Source: Vibrio pacinii DSM 19139 (GTDB lineage: Bacteria > Pseudomonadota > Gammaproteobacteria > Enterobacterales > Vibrionaceae). From it: DNA of 64,000 nt. The DNA lies in contig NZ_JONH01000013.1 in the NCBI RefSeq assembly GCF_000711795.1, positions 124,001 to 188,000 on the forward strand, given 5' to 3'. The number at the start of each line of letters is the position of its first letter. The first letter of the stretch is position 1. Under the pieces are notes generated by a model. That model saw nothing but the letters and a program-made list of their open reading frames with translations. It ran no database searches and was not told the DNA's origin. Positions 27,250 through 39,573 of this stretch are shown in pieces. A program made the position numbers and the translations under genes.

Positions 27250-28593
27250 ATGTCTACTTCAACCAATTCTATCGATAAACGGATGAACATCGTCGCTTTG
27301 ACATGGCCGTTATTTGTCGAAATTTTGCTACGGACAGCACTTAACACCAGTGACGTTTTCATGCTCAGTGGCTATTCCGATAAAGCCGTCTCTGCGGTCG
27401 GTGTTATCGCGCAACTGTCATTTTTTCTGATCATCGTCTCTTCTATGGTGAGCAGCGGTACGGGGATTTTGATCGCCCAGTACAATGGTTCAGAGCGCGC
27501 TCAAGAGTCGAGCTATGTCGCTGTCGCCAGTATTGCGCTTTCGTGCTTAGTCGGTGTGTTACTTAGCTTGATTGCCGTGATTGGCGCCTACTCCTTTTTG
27601 CCCCTGTATGGCCTCGAAGCGCAAGTTGAGCAGTACGCTCAAGAGTATCTGTTGATCAGTGGCGTAATGACCTTCAACATTACCCTAGGCATCGTCTTCA
27701 CGACTATCTTGCGTAGCCATGGCTACTCGCGCTCACCGATGCTGGTCAACCTGTTGAGCGGCGTGATTAATATTATCGGTAATTATATTGCGCTCTATCA
27801 ACCGTTTGGTTTGCCAGTGTACGGCGTGCAAGGGGTAGCCATTGCAACGGTGATCAGCCAAGTATTCAGTACGATTATTTTATGGCAGGTGTTAAAACGC
27901 AGCGATATCACTTTGCCGTTTAAACAGTATCGAGCTATCCCACGGCTTATCTATTCGCGTATCATTAAAATTGGTGCGATGAATGCCGGAGAAGTGCTGT
28001 CGTACAACATGGCACAAATTTGCATCACCTTCTTTATCGTGCAGATGGGCACCGCCTCTTTGGCAGCGTTTACCTATGCGCAAAACATTGCTCGTTTGTC
28101 ATTCGCGTTTGCATTAGCGCTCGGCCAAGGCAGCCAAATTCAAGCCGGTTACTATATTGGCCGCGGATGGATTGATTCGATTCTAACACGAGTACAGCGC
28201 TATTTTGTCATCGGCTTTGTGGTCTCGACAGCAGTAACCGTGATGATCTACTTGCTGCGCGACCAAGTGATTAACCTGTTTACCCAAGATCCCAAAATCG
28301 CGGCGCTGACCGCAAGTTTGATTGCCGGATCTATCTTGCTCGAAGCTGGCAGGGTGTTTAACTTGATCTTTATTTCCGCACTCAAAGCCGCAGGAGACAT
28401 CCAATTTCCGGTCAAGATGGGGATTGTTAGTATGTGGGGATTGGGCGTGGGGATGAGCTATCTATTTGGAGTTTATTGGGGCTACGGCGTACTGGGTGCG
28501 TGGATGGCAATCGCCCTTGATGAGTGGTTTCGCGGCATTATTATGGCGCGTCGCTGGCGCTCGAAAGTGTGGACCCGCTATACCGTGCAATAA
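27250..28593 (+). CDS. MATE family efflux transporter
   Basis: A multidrug and toxin extrusion family membrane protein of about 446 residues with twelve hydrophobic segments in two similar halves. Family features are TWPLFVEILLRTALNTSDVFMLSGYSDKAVSAVG near the N-terminus and the half-repeat KIGAMNAGEVLSYNMAQ midway. It probably exports cationic compounds in exchange for Na+ or H+. The start is uncertain: the ATG at 27250 has a weak GGTGG upstream, and the ATG at 27238 has none. The substrate is unknown. Confidence 0.88.
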   Translation: MSTSTNSIDKRMNIVALTWPLFVEILLRTALNTSDVFMLSGYSDKAVSAVGVIAQLSFFLIIVSSMVSSGTGILIAQYNGSERAQESSYVAVASIALSCLVGVLLSLIAVIGAYSFLPLYGLEAQVEQYAQEYLLISGVMTFNITLGIVFTTILRSHGYSRSPMLVNLLSGVINIIGNYIALYQPFGLPVYGVQGVAIATVISQVFSTIILWQVLKRSDITLPFKQYRAIPRLIYSRIIKIGAMNAGEVLSYNMAQICITFFIVQMGTASLAAFTYAQNIARLSFAFALALGQGSQIQAGYYIGRGWIDSILTRVQRYFVIGFVVSTAVTVMIYLLRDQVINLFTQDPKIAALTASLIAGSILLEAGRVFNLIFISALKAAGDIQFPVKMGIVSMWGLGVGMSYLFGVYWGYGVLGAWMAIALDEWFRGIIMARRWRSKVWTRYTVQ

Positions 28594-28600
28594 GTAAAAT

Positions 28601-28632
28601 CAGCAGGGGCAATACGCACCCTGCTGTCGGTT
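28601..28632. terminator. Terminator-like hairpin between the MATE gene and alpha-galactosidase gene
   Basis: CAGCAGGG (28601-28608) pairs with CCCTGCTG (28619-28626) between convergent genes. A short T-rich tail follows on the minus strand. Confidence 0.55.
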
Positions 28633-28638
28633 TGATAA

Positions 28639-30753
28639 TCAGACCTTCTCAACTTTAATCAGCAAGCACGACTCTGGGTCAAGCAGCGGCAGGCTCAGAC
28701 CAAGTTGCATTAACCACTCACCTGAGGCATTGATACTTCCTTCTTGCCACCAGCCTTGGCCCTCTTTCATCAATTGAGTGCTTGATGGCGGGTAATCGAG
28801 CAAGGTTACTCGATAGTGACAATCTGCTTGGAGATAATCTAGTTGTAACGGTTCGGGAAGTGCATAATCTGGCATCGCGAGTTGACATACGGTGAGTAGC
28901 ATTTGACTGCCATCGCTGACTCCATAAGCGAGGCGTCTATGATCGAGACCGTCTAAGTAAAACATGTCACCACTGTGCAATAACGGACGGTAAGCTTTGT
29001 GCAGAGCGATGTACTTGGCAAAAGCTTGCTTCTCTTGTTCACTCTCCTTGACCGGATCAAGCTCTACCCCCATGTGGCCAGCTAGCGCGGTCAATCCGCG
29101 TAGATTGATAGCATGAGTGCGTCGAGTGGTATGACTATGGTAGGGTCCAATGTGTGTTCCCATTACCTCAGGAGGGAAAAAGATCCCCATGTGCTTTTGG
29201 ATCGTTTGGCGCTCAAGCGCGTCATTGCAGTCTGAAGTCCAGAAACGGCATGTTCGTTTAAGAATCTCGTAATCTACTCGCCCACCACCGGATGAACACG
29301 ATTCAATTTCAACCTCAGGATGCGCAGTGGTGAGCTTATCTAACAAACGATAAAGTGCCTTGGTTTGGCCATGAACAGCGCCACGACCATTATGGATTGG
29401 TTGAACGAGTTCACGGTTCATGTCCCATTTTAAATAGCCAATATGATGCTCACTAAGCAAAGTATCTAAACAACGGTACAAATAGTCAAAACAGTCCGGA
29501 TGTTGCAAGTTCAGAACATACTGATAACGCCCAGTCGGCGCTAGATACCCCTCAGCCGCAAGCAACCACTCTGGGTGAGCGCGAAACAGATCCGAGTCCG
29601 GGTTAACCATCTCTGGCTCAACCCAAAGACCAAATTCCATTCCAAGCCGATTGACATGATCGATAACAGGGCTCAGTCCGTCTGGGTATTTTTCACGATC
29701 TAACACCCAATCGCCGAGAGAAGATTTATCATCATTACGGCCTTTAAACCACCCATCATCAATGATAAAACGCTCAACGCCGATCGCGGCAGCTTGAGTT
29801 GCCATCTGACAAATGTAATCAGGATCATGTTCAAAGTAGATCCCTTCCCAAGTATTGAGATGAACCGGCCTTACTTTGCTACGAGCAAAAGGGAGCACTT
29901 GCTCACGCACAAAGTGGTGATGACAATAACGCAGTCCATTGATACCTTGAGTACTGAAACTTGCCAATAACTCAGGTGTGGTATAGCTTTCACCACCAGT
30001 AAGCTCAACCTCGCCAGGTAATAACCACTCACCCGATTGAACAAAACGGCGTCCATCGCTTTTCACTTCGGCGCGCCACTGATGGTTACCACTCCAAGCA
30101 AGGTGAAAACCCCACACTTCACCATGCTGATCGGAAAAGCCCCTACTCCCCAGCAAACACCCCGGAAAATATTCATGCGAGGTACGACCGCGCCGGTTCT
30201 CCACCACCCATGCCCCATGATGGAGGGTCTGTCGATGCACTTGAAATTCGCGGCTCCAACGACCGTGATAACTCTCAAGTTCACAGGCGCGATGAGGAAC
30301 AGGTAGCGTCATCACCAACCTATTAAGTGTATAGGTTTGCTTGGCTAGGTTGGTGACGGTCACCCTCTGACGGAGTACACCGCTAACGTCCAGTTCAAAG
30401 CAAAAACTCAACCCAAGTTGCGCCTGTTGATCCTGACATTCAATAACAACCTGATTGTCGCTCTGAGTGTGAGAGACATAATCAAATATTGGCATACTGG
30501 CTAAGCCACTGCGGTGTCCTTCAAGGCCAGAAGCCCCAAAACAGCCTCGCCCGAGCTCTGGACACAGCGTTAAAGGAACATCGCAGTCCAAACGCGCTTG
30601 CGGTACCGCGCGCTGCTGACTTTTCTGCAAGGCCTCAAATTGCTCAGATGAAAGCGGCGTTATCGTCCTGCCCCAGTGAATCACTTCAAGCGTTGGGGTT
30701 AATTGAATCACCAGCGACACGTCGCCGCGGTGCAGTTGAACAAACTGACCCAT
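28639..30753 (-). CDS. Alpha-galactosidase, glycoside hydrolase family 36
   Basis: A 704-residue cytoplasmic enzyme of the RafA/AgaA type that removes terminal alpha-galactose from melibiose, raffinose and related sugars. The nucleophile is D444 in YLKWDMNR and the acid/base is D508 in FWTSDCNDALERQ. Other GH36 motifs are FIIDDGWFKGRNDD, GLWVEPEMVNPDSD, the SSGGGR segment and GTHIGPYHSHTT. It is the last gene of the ABC-lacZ unit. The ATG is preceded by AACT and then by an uninterrupted run of 20 G, which itself follows the lacZ stop codon. No normal ribosome binding site exists, and the G run must serve in its place. Confidence 0.93.
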   Translation of the reverse strand: MGQFVQLHRGDVSLVIQLTPTLEVIHWGRTITPLSSEQFEALQKSQQRAVPQARLDCDVPLTLCPELGRGCFGASGLEGHRSGLASMPIFDYVSHTQSDNQVVIECQDQQAQLGLSFCFELDVSGVLRQRVTVTNLAKQTYTLNRLVMTLPVPHRACELESYHGRWSREFQVHRQTLHHGAWVVENRRGRTSHEYFPGCLLGSRGFSDQHGEVWGFHLAWSGNHQWRAEVKSDGRRFVQSGEWLLPGEVELTGGESYTTPELLASFSTQGINGLRYCHHHFVREQVLPFARSKVRPVHLNTWEGIYFEHDPDYICQMATQAAAIGVERFIIDDGWFKGRNDDKSSLGDWVLDREKYPDGLSPVIDHVNRLGMEFGLWVEPEMVNPDSDLFRAHPEWLLAAEGYLAPTGRYQYVLNLQHPDCFDYLYRCLDTLLSEHHIGYLKWDMNRELVQPIHNGRGAVHGQTKALYRLLDKLTTAHPEVEIESCSSGGGRVDYEILKRTCRFWTSDCNDALERQTIQKHMGIFFPPEVMGTHIGPYHSHTTRRTHAINLRGLTALAGHMGVELDPVKESEQEKQAFAKYIALHKAYRPLLHSGDMFYLDGLDHRRLAYGVSDGSQMLLTVCQLAMPDYALPEPLQLDYLQADCHYRVTLLDYPPSSTQLMKEGQGWWQEGSINASGEWLMQLGLSLPLLDPESCLLIKVEKV

Positions 30754-30757
30754 AGTT

Positions 30758-30777
30758 CCCCCCCCCCCCCCCCCCCC
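30758..30777 (-). repeat. Homopolymer G20 tract between lacZ stop and alpha-galactosidase start
   Basis: Twenty consecutive C on the plus strand (G on the coding strand) lie between the lacZ TAA (30778-30780) and the four bases before the alpha-galactosidase ATG. It occupies the ribosome binding site. Such tracts are prone to slippage in replication and to miscounting in sequencing. Confidence 0.85.
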
Positions 30778-33934
<3,157 letters not shown>

Positions 33935-33946
33935 CGAAAGATAGGG

Positions 33947-33986
33947 CGCTCCATTGATTGGCAAAGTGGCGCCAATCAATAGAGCG
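33947..33986 (-). other. Long stabilising hairpin after the sugar-binding-protein gene
   Basis: Sixteen base pairs, CGCTCTATTGATTGGC with GCCAATCAATGGAGCG on the minus strand (one G-U pair), surround an 8-base loop. It lies 24 bases after the binding-protein stop codon. It could protect the upstream mRNA 3' end, giving more binding protein than permease or LacZ. Confidence 0.6.
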
Positions 33987-34009
33987 TTAGCTTACAGGTT
34001 CAGTCTCAC

Positions 34010-35236
34010 TTACTTAAAAGTACGCGCACTGACCTTATCCAATTGCTTCAAGATTTTATCGATACGATCTGGGTGAACCATGAATTGTTGAAAACCTTTC
34101 ATGCCTTCTTTCGCCATCGCAGGATCCGTATCGCGATCGTAGAACTGCGCGGTGCCCGAAGCGGTATTTAGCATCTCAACGCCTTTATTGAGGAACGGAT
34201 CATCCTTCACTTCCGCTTTGTTGTTGGTCGGTATTTGCAACATCATCTGGTTGATAAGCTGCTGATTTTCTTTACGAGCAACAAAAGCGAGGAATTTACG
34301 TGCGTCGTCTTTGTTCTTCGCTTTGGCAGGAATATGGATGGTATCCATCGGTGCGTCTTCGGCCTTAGGAATACTTGAGTCGATAATCGGGAACTGGAAG
34401 AAACCCATTTTATCTTTAACATCATCAGGGAAGTTAGCCGTTAGGAAGTTACCCATCAAATACATCGCCGCTTGACCGTTGTAGAGGAAAGGTTGCGCTT
34501 CTTGCCACGAGTATGAAGCGTGGTTTTCGAGGAAATAACCAGGTTCAACTAGTTGCGCCCAGTTAGCAAAGGTCTTTTTTACCCGCTCATCGCTATAAGG
34601 CACTTTGCCATCCATCAACTGAATATGGAAATCTAAGCCATTGGTGCGCATGTTGATGTAATCGAACCACCCTGCAGCCGTCCATAAGTATTTAGTACCT
34701 ATCGTAAACGGCGTTACCCCGTTGTCCTTTAACGTTGCAGAGGCTTTTAGTAGCTCATCCCAAGTTTTGGGCTCACCAATACCATATTTATCGAAAATAT
34801 CTTTTCGGTAGTAGATGCCCCATTGGTAGTAGGTATAAGGCACACCATATTGCTTATCTTTAATCGTCATCGCAGGCTTGGCAGAGGTAAAGTCATCGTA
34901 CATACCATTTTGTTGCCAAATGTCGGTAACATCTTCAAACAAGCCTCGATCAACAAAGGTTTTCATGCGGTTTCCAGCATACCAAAACACCACATCTGGT
35001 GGCGAAGTCACTAACCAGTTACGAATAGTGGTCTTATATGCTTCGTGATCATAGAGATTGTACTTAACGGTAATATCTGGGTATTCCTGCTCGAATCGTT
35101 TAACGATTTCACCCCATGCTTGTTTTGGCGCTGGATCAGAGGCGTCAGAGTTGATCACCAACGTCCCCGCCCATGAAGCGGTTGATAGTGTTGCCCCGAG
35201 AATCGCGGTAGCAGCGAGATGTTTCACGTATTTCAT
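34010..35236 (-). CDS. ABC sugar transporter, substrate-binding protein
   Basis: A 408-residue periplasmic binding protein of the family 1 (maltose/oligosaccharide) type. The signal peptide spans about 23 residues and ends LSTASWA. The mature protein has a VINSDASDPAPKQAWGEIVKRFEQEYPDI start, a PDVVFWYAGNRM segment and QYGVPYTYYQWGIYYRKDIFDKYG. I start at 35236 after AAGGA; an upstream ATG at 35293 would bury the signal peptide. It sits after the two permease genes and before lacZ, so a galactoside ligand is the best guess. Confidence 0.9.
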   Translation of the reverse strand: MKYVKHLAATAILGATLSTASWAGTLVINSDASDPAPKQAWGEIVKRFEQEYPDITVKYNLYDHEAYKTTIRNWLVTSPPDVVFWYAGNRMKTFVDRGLFEDVTDIWQQNGMYDDFTSAKPAMTIKDKQYGVPYTYYQWGIYYRKDIFDKYGIGEPKTWDELLKASATLKDNGVTPFTIGTKYLWTAAGWFDYINMRTNGLDFHIQLMDGKVPYSDERVKKTFANWAQLVEPGYFLENHASYSWQEAQPFLYNGQAAMYLMGNFLTANFPDDVKDKMGFFQFPIIDSSIPKAEDAPMDTIHIPAKAKNKDDARKFLAFVARKENQQLINQMMLQIPTNNKAEVKDDPFLNKGVEMLNTASGTAQFYDRDTDPAMAKEGMKGFQQFMVHPDRIDKILKQLDKVSARTFK

Positions 35237-35332
35237 ATTCAGGTCCTTGTTAGTGAGCCAAAGCTCATGGGTCCGATTGTTATATTTATTCACTTACCTA
35301 AATAGCGAACCAAAGAAAGCCCGCAATATTGA

Positions 35333-36184
35333 TTAACCTTTCGTTGCACCAAGTGTTAAGCCCGCAATAAAGTGACGCTGCATAGTAAAAAACAGTACCA
35401 CTGGTGGAATCGCAGCAACAATGGCGCCAGCTGACATCAACTGCCATGAAGCAAGCCATTGCCCTTGCAGTGAACTTAGGCCAGCCGTGACAGGGCGCAC
35501 TTCATCACTTTGCACCAACACCAAAGCCCAAAAAAAGTCGTTCCAAATAAAAGTAAACACCAGTACCGCCAATGCGGCTAATGCAGGGCGCACTAAAGGC
35601 AAGACCACATGCCAGAAAATTTTCCATTCACTGACACCTTCAACACGTGCGGCCTCAATCAGAGCATCGGGGATGCCAACAATAAAATTGCGCATAAATA
35701 AGGTGCAAAAACCCGCCTGAAAAGCGATATGGAAAAAGATCAACGCCAAGTGGGTATCATAAAGACCAAAACTGATGGTCAAGTCGCGCACGGGGATCAT
35801 TAAAATTTGGAACGGGACAAAGTTACCCGCGATAAACATGGCAAAGATCCAGACATTAGCCTTGAAGTTATATTTGGCTAATGCAAAGCCTGCCAGAGTC
35901 GACAATGCGACAGCGCCAGCCACCGCTGGTAGGGTGATAATCAAGCTATTGATTAGGTATTGGCCCATGGCTGTCGACATGAAAACTTGAGTGTAGTTTT
36001 CAATTAACTGAATCTCGCTCGGCCACCCCCAATAGTTACCAGTGTTAATGTCTTCCATACCTCGGATCGAGGTCATCATTACTGCGATCAGTGGCAGTAG
36101 CCACATCACAATAGAAATCGGTAATGCTACTCGATAGCTGATATTGGCAAAGCGTCCCGCTTTTTGAATCGGTTGTGGGTACAT
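35333..36184 (-). CDS. ABC sugar transporter, permease (MalG type)
   Basis: A 283-residue inner-membrane permease with six hydrophobic segments. The cytoplasmic EAA loop that contacts the ATPase is EAARVEGVSEWKIFWHVVLPL near residue 190. The C-terminus (FIAGLTLGATKG) is typical of the MalG/UgpE class. Its ATG overlaps the stop codon of the preceding permease gene by one base, so the two are translated together. The ATPase partner is probably the divergent gene at 37445. Confidence 0.92.
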   Translation of the reverse strand: MYPQPIQKAGRFANISYRVALPISIVMWLLPLIAVMMTSIRGMEDINTGNYWGWPSEIQLIENYTQVFMSTAMGQYLINSLIITLPAVAGAVALSTLAGFALAKYNFKANVWIFAMFIAGNFVPFQILMIPVRDLTISFGLYDTHLALIFFHIAFQAGFCTLFMRNFIVGIPDALIEAARVEGVSEWKIFWHVVLPLVRPALAALAVLVFTFIWNDFFWALVLVQSDEVRPVTAGLSSLQGQWLASWQLMSAGAIVAAIPPVVLFFTMQRHFIAGLTLGATKG

Positions 36185-37104
36185 TATTTCTCACTCCTCA
36201 ACATACGCCATAAGAAGTACGCGATATACACGTCCATGATGAGGAACAACACAACGGAAACTGCCGCGCCATAGCCCATTCGATAGTTGAAAATTGACTC
36301 TTCGTACATTTGATAAGCCAATACCGTTGAACTGCCCCAAGGCCCGCCTGCGGTCATCGTGGCAACAAGATCAAAGGACCGCAGCGCGCCAATTACAGTA
36401 ACAACAATGGCAATAAAGGTTGCCGGACGAAGTTGTGGGATCACCACATACCAGAGCATGCGCCATTTCTTGGCGCCATCAAGACGTGCAGCTTCGAGCT
36501 GTTCAGGATCGAGATTATTCAACCCTGTTAAGTACAAGATCATGCAGTAGGAGATTTGTGGCCAAAGGCCTGCGGCAATAATACCGTAAGTGACATAGTC
36601 TTCATCGGCGAGAATCGAAATCGGCTCAATGCCGAAGGCGCCAAGTACTATGTTAAACAAACCAAATGAGGGATCGTAAAACCAAGCGAATACTAAGCCT
36701 ACCACCACCTGTGAGATAACAAACGGGAAAAAGAATAACGACTTAACGACACGAATGCCTTTCACCTGCTGATTCAAGAACAGCGCTATCGCAAGTCCAA
36801 TCGGTTGTGCAAGCATAAAAAATACCAACCATAGGGTGTTATTTTTTAGTGAGGTATAGAAAGCGTCTGAATCAAACAGCTCACGATAGTTTCCCAACCC
36901 GACCCACACTTTTTCTCCGAGTCCATCCCATTGATAGAAACTAAGCCAGATACTATCCATAATTGGGTAGATAACGTAAACCGAAAAAATGAGCATTGCA
37001 GGGGCCAAAAATAGCCATGGCGAAAGCTTAGCACTTACCCTTGCCTTACGCCTTGCCGAAGGAAGGCGGTTTTCTGGGTATATCGTTTTCACAGATTGCT
37101 CCAT
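36184..37104 (-). CDS. ABC sugar transporter, permease (MalF type)
   Basis: A 306-residue inner-membrane permease with six hydrophobic segments after a basic N-terminus, and the EAA loop EAARLDGAKKWRMLWYVVIPQLRP near residue 210. It is the UgpA/MalF-type partner of the permease that overlaps its stop codon. It is the first gene of the importer-lacZ-alpha-galactosidase unit. The control region shared with the divergent ATPase gene carries a GalR-like operator. Confidence 0.92.
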   Translation of the reverse strand: MEQSVKTIYPENRLPSARRKARVSAKLSPWLFLAPAMLIFSVYVIYPIMDSIWLSFYQWDGLGEKVWVGLGNYRELFDSDAFYTSLKNNTLWLVFFMLAQPIGLAIALFLNQQVKGIRVVKSLFFFPFVISQVVVGLVFAWFYDPSFGLFNIVLGAFGIEPISILADEDYVTYGIIAAGLWPQISYCMILYLTGLNNLDPEQLEAARLDGAKKWRMLWYVVIPQLRPATFIAIVVTVIGALRSFDLVATMTAGGPWGSSTVLAYQMYEESIFNYRMGYGAAVSVVLFLIMDVYIAYFLWRMLRSEK

Positions 37105-37444
37105 TTTGTGTGACTCCTTGTCACATCTTCCATTCTTAACCTCGATAAATACTTTAGTAAAAGTAGCCGAAAAAAGAACATAAGATGAAATTTTGTCTAA
37201 TCTACAGCCATATATTAATAACTATGCTAATTAAATACACAGAGATGAATTGATTTTGTAAACGTTTCCACAAAATTCACACTTTATCCGTAAATAACCA
37301 TGATCATGATCAACAATTTTTCTACACTCTCTAACAAATTCTGATTAAACGCGTATGTTTTATAGACAAGACGAAAACAATAGCGAATAAGTGAGCGCGA
37401 ACTGCTCACAAACGCGTTTTTTAGCCATAAGGCAAGGAGTAGGT
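37105..37444. promoter_or_regulatory. Divergent control region of the galactoside importer
   Basis: This 340-base gap separates the permease operon from the ATPase gene. It has one GalR-like operator (37256-37271). No protein gene is evident. Confidence 0.55.
37256..37271. promoter_or_regulatory. GalR-like operator between the importer units
   Basis: TTGTAAACGTTTCCAC differs from the galE operator only at its first base, and the two share the following ACAAAAT and ACACTT flanks. Confidence 0.6.
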
Positions 37445-38527
37445 ATGGCTGACATCAGCTTAAAACAGGTCATCAAACGCTTTGGTGATGTCCAAACGAT
37501 TCACGGGGTCGACCTTGAGATTGAGAATGGTGAGTTTGTCGTCTTTGTCGGGCCATCTGGCTGTGGTAAATCAACTTTATTGCGCATGGTCGCAGGCCTT
37601 GAAGAGATAACATCAGGTCAGATTCACATTGATCATCAATTAGTCAATGATGTTGATCCTGCTGAGCGCGGCGTTGCCATGGTATTTCAGTCATACGCAC
37701 TTTATCCGCACATGACCGTAGAAGAAAACATGGGATTTGGCCTAAAAATGAATGGACAGCCAAAAGAACTCATTCAAAAGCAGGTGCAAGGCGCCGCAAA
37801 AACCCTACAACTTGATCAACTGCTCAAACGTAAACCCAAAGAGTTATCTGGCGGTCAACGCCAGCGCGTTGCCATCGGCCGTGCGATCGTCCGTAACCCA
37901 AAAGTATTCTTATTCGACGAACCGCTCTCGAACTTAGATGCGGAGCTTCGTGTTGATATGCGTTTGCAAATAGCCAAGCTGCACCAAGATCTGCAAAACA
38001 CTATGATTTATGTCACCCATGATCAGGTCGAAGCCATGACGTTGGCCGATAAAATTGTTGTGTTACGTGATGGTCGAGTTGAACAAGTTGGTTCGCCACT
38101 CGCGCTTTACCACAAACCACAAAATGTGTTTGTCGCAGGCTTTATCGGGTCTCCTAAGATGAATTTTATTCCTACCCAGGTGGAATCGCATAATGAGCAA
38201 GGTTTGCAACTTGTCAGTCAAGATGGCTCACTGTTTAACCTTCCCTCGGTCAAGCAACCGCTCAACAGTGGCGATACGATTACGCTAGGCATTCGCCCAG
38301 AACATTTGGCGATTGATCTCTCTGGAGATATTCACTTAGGGTTCCAAAGTGAAGTTGTCGAGCGTCTAGGCAATAGTACCTATATGTTCGGCCAGGCTTG
38401 TGGTGTAGATGGTTTTAAGGTTCATTTGCCTGGCGATCAAGAAGTGACTAAGTTTCAGCAACTCAAACTGAGCTTTCAACACCAAGATTGTCACTTATTT
38501 GACCATAATGGCTTAAGAGTCGAGTGA
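37445..38527 (+). CDS. ABC sugar transporter, ATP-binding protein (MalK/UgpC type)
   Basis: A 360-residue ATPase with Walker A GPSGCGKST (36-44), signature LSGGQ (134-138), Walker B FLFDEP (155-160) and the switch histidine in YVTHDQVEAMTLAD. A C-terminal TOBE-type domain (GIRPEHLAI onward) is typical of MalK, UgpC and MsmK. I start at 37445, where AAGGAG precedes the ATG, not at 37391. It is divergent from the permease genes, an arrangement like malK and malEFG. It may also serve other importers of the same class. Confidence 0.93.
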   Translation: MADISLKQVIKRFGDVQTIHGVDLEIENGEFVVFVGPSGCGKSTLLRMVAGLEEITSGQIHIDHQLVNDVDPAERGVAMVFQSYALYPHMTVEENMGFGLKMNGQPKELIQKQVQGAAKTLQLDQLLKRKPKELSGGQRQRVAIGRAIVRNPKVFLFDEPLSNLDAELRVDMRLQIAKLHQDLQNTMIYVTHDQVEAMTLADKIVVLRDGRVEQVGSPLALYHKPQNVFVAGFIGSPKMNFIPTQVESHNEQGLQLVSQDGSLFNLPSVKQPLNSGDTITLGIRPEHLAIDLSGDIHLGFQSEVVERLGNSTYMFGQACGVDGFKVHLPGDQEVTKFQQLKLSFQHQDCHLFDHNGLRVE

Positions 38528-38539
38528 TGATTGAATTGA

Positions 38540-38565
38540 TCGCTAGTAACTTTGGTTACTAGCGA
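38540..38565. terminator. Hairpin between convergent ATPase and LysR genes
   Basis: TCGCTAGTAAC pairs perfectly over 11 bases with GTTACTAGCGA around a TTTG loop and overlaps the LysR stop codon. No T run follows. Confidence 0.5.
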
Positions 38566-39467
38566 ACCACCGCCTTAACTTGTGCTCGCATGAAGAGACT
38601 CTTCTCTTCATGCTGATTGGCTTTAAGATAGAGTAAGCTGATATCAAAATCAGGGATCTCGAGCGGTGGGCAAATCGCTTTTAACCCATGCGCCTCAATT
38701 TCCATCTGCGCAAAACGCTTAGGCACGATACAGACTAAGGCTCGCCCTAACAACAAACGGCGTACGGTGAGAAAGTTTCGTGAAGCCACTTTAACTTGAC
38801 GCTCATAGCCTAGTTTATGCAGTCGCTTATCCACTTGGGTTTGTAAACTGCCATCGGGGCTAACCAACGCATGTTCATGACCGACAAATTCATCTAAGCT
38901 CATCGCGTCATTGGTCGTGATCACTTGCGGGTCAAACAGACACAAGTGTTGCTCAGTATAGAGATGCTCACTTAAAAAACGTCGATTGATATTCTCAATA
39001 CTGCCAATGACCACATCGAGATTTTCTTGCTCGACGATATCGACATAGTTACTGCGGTTAACGTTATAAAAGCTCACCTGTGCCAGCGGAGAAGCTTGTT
39101 TTATCGAGTCATACAGAGCCGGAGCAAACAGTTGCTCGGCATAATCTGTTAAACCAATCTTCCATACGCCAGAGTACTCTATCGGTGAAAAATGTTTCTT
39201 GACCAATAGATCGCATTGAATACTCATGAGCAAAGAATCTATAACCGAGGCGATATCTTGAGCATGCTGAGTCGGCTCCATTTGACTACCAACTCGCTCA
39301 AACAAAGGGTCATCAAACAGCAATCGCATCCGTTGCAAAGTATGGCTCATGGCACTTTGACTGACAAAACAGCGCTGCGCGGCAAGGCTGACACTATGGG
39401 TTTGATAAAGCGCTTGAAACGCCACCAGCAAATTTAGATCGACCCCTTTCCAATTAAATTCTTTCAT
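38559..39467 (-). CDS. LysR-family transcriptional regulator
   Basis: A LysR-type regulator of about 302 residues, with the NodD/LeuO-like N-terminus (VDLNLLVAFQALYQTHSVSLAAQRCFVSQSAMSHTLQRMRLLFDDPLF). Its C-terminal effector domain includes WKIGLTDYAEQLFAPAL and LDVVIGSIENINRRF. The start is uncertain: two in-frame ATGs (39479 and 39467) both lack a clear ribosome binding site, and I prefer the inner one. It is divergent from chrA with about a 100-base gap and is its likely regulator. Confidence 0.85.
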   Translation of the reverse strand: MKEFNWKGVDLNLLVAFQALYQTHSVSLAAQRCFVSQSAMSHTLQRMRLLFDDPLFERVGSQMEPTQHAQDIASVIDSLLMSIQCDLLVKKHFSPIEYSGVWKIGLTDYAEQLFAPALYDSIKQASPLAQVSFYNVNRSNYVDIVEQENLDVVIGSIENINRRFLSEHLYTEQHLCLFDPQVITTNDAMSLDEFVGHEHALVSPDGSLQTQVDKRLHKLGYERQVKVASRNFLTVRRLLLGRALVCIVPKRFAQMEIEAHGLKAICPPLEIPDFDISLLYLKANQHEEKSLFMRAQVKAVVR

Positions 39468-39573
39468 CAGCCAACCCATTTAATTCATAGTTAATATCAA
39501 GACTATTAATTTGAATCATCCTATCGCATTCCGTAAATTATCGGCACTGTTTATTGAATAAGAAGCCAACGCC

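Noticed and set aside
27042-27278. 78-codon plus-strand frame between the DUF5329 and MATE genes
   Set aside because: It overlaps both genes in another frame, lacks a ribosome binding site and has no recognisable features.
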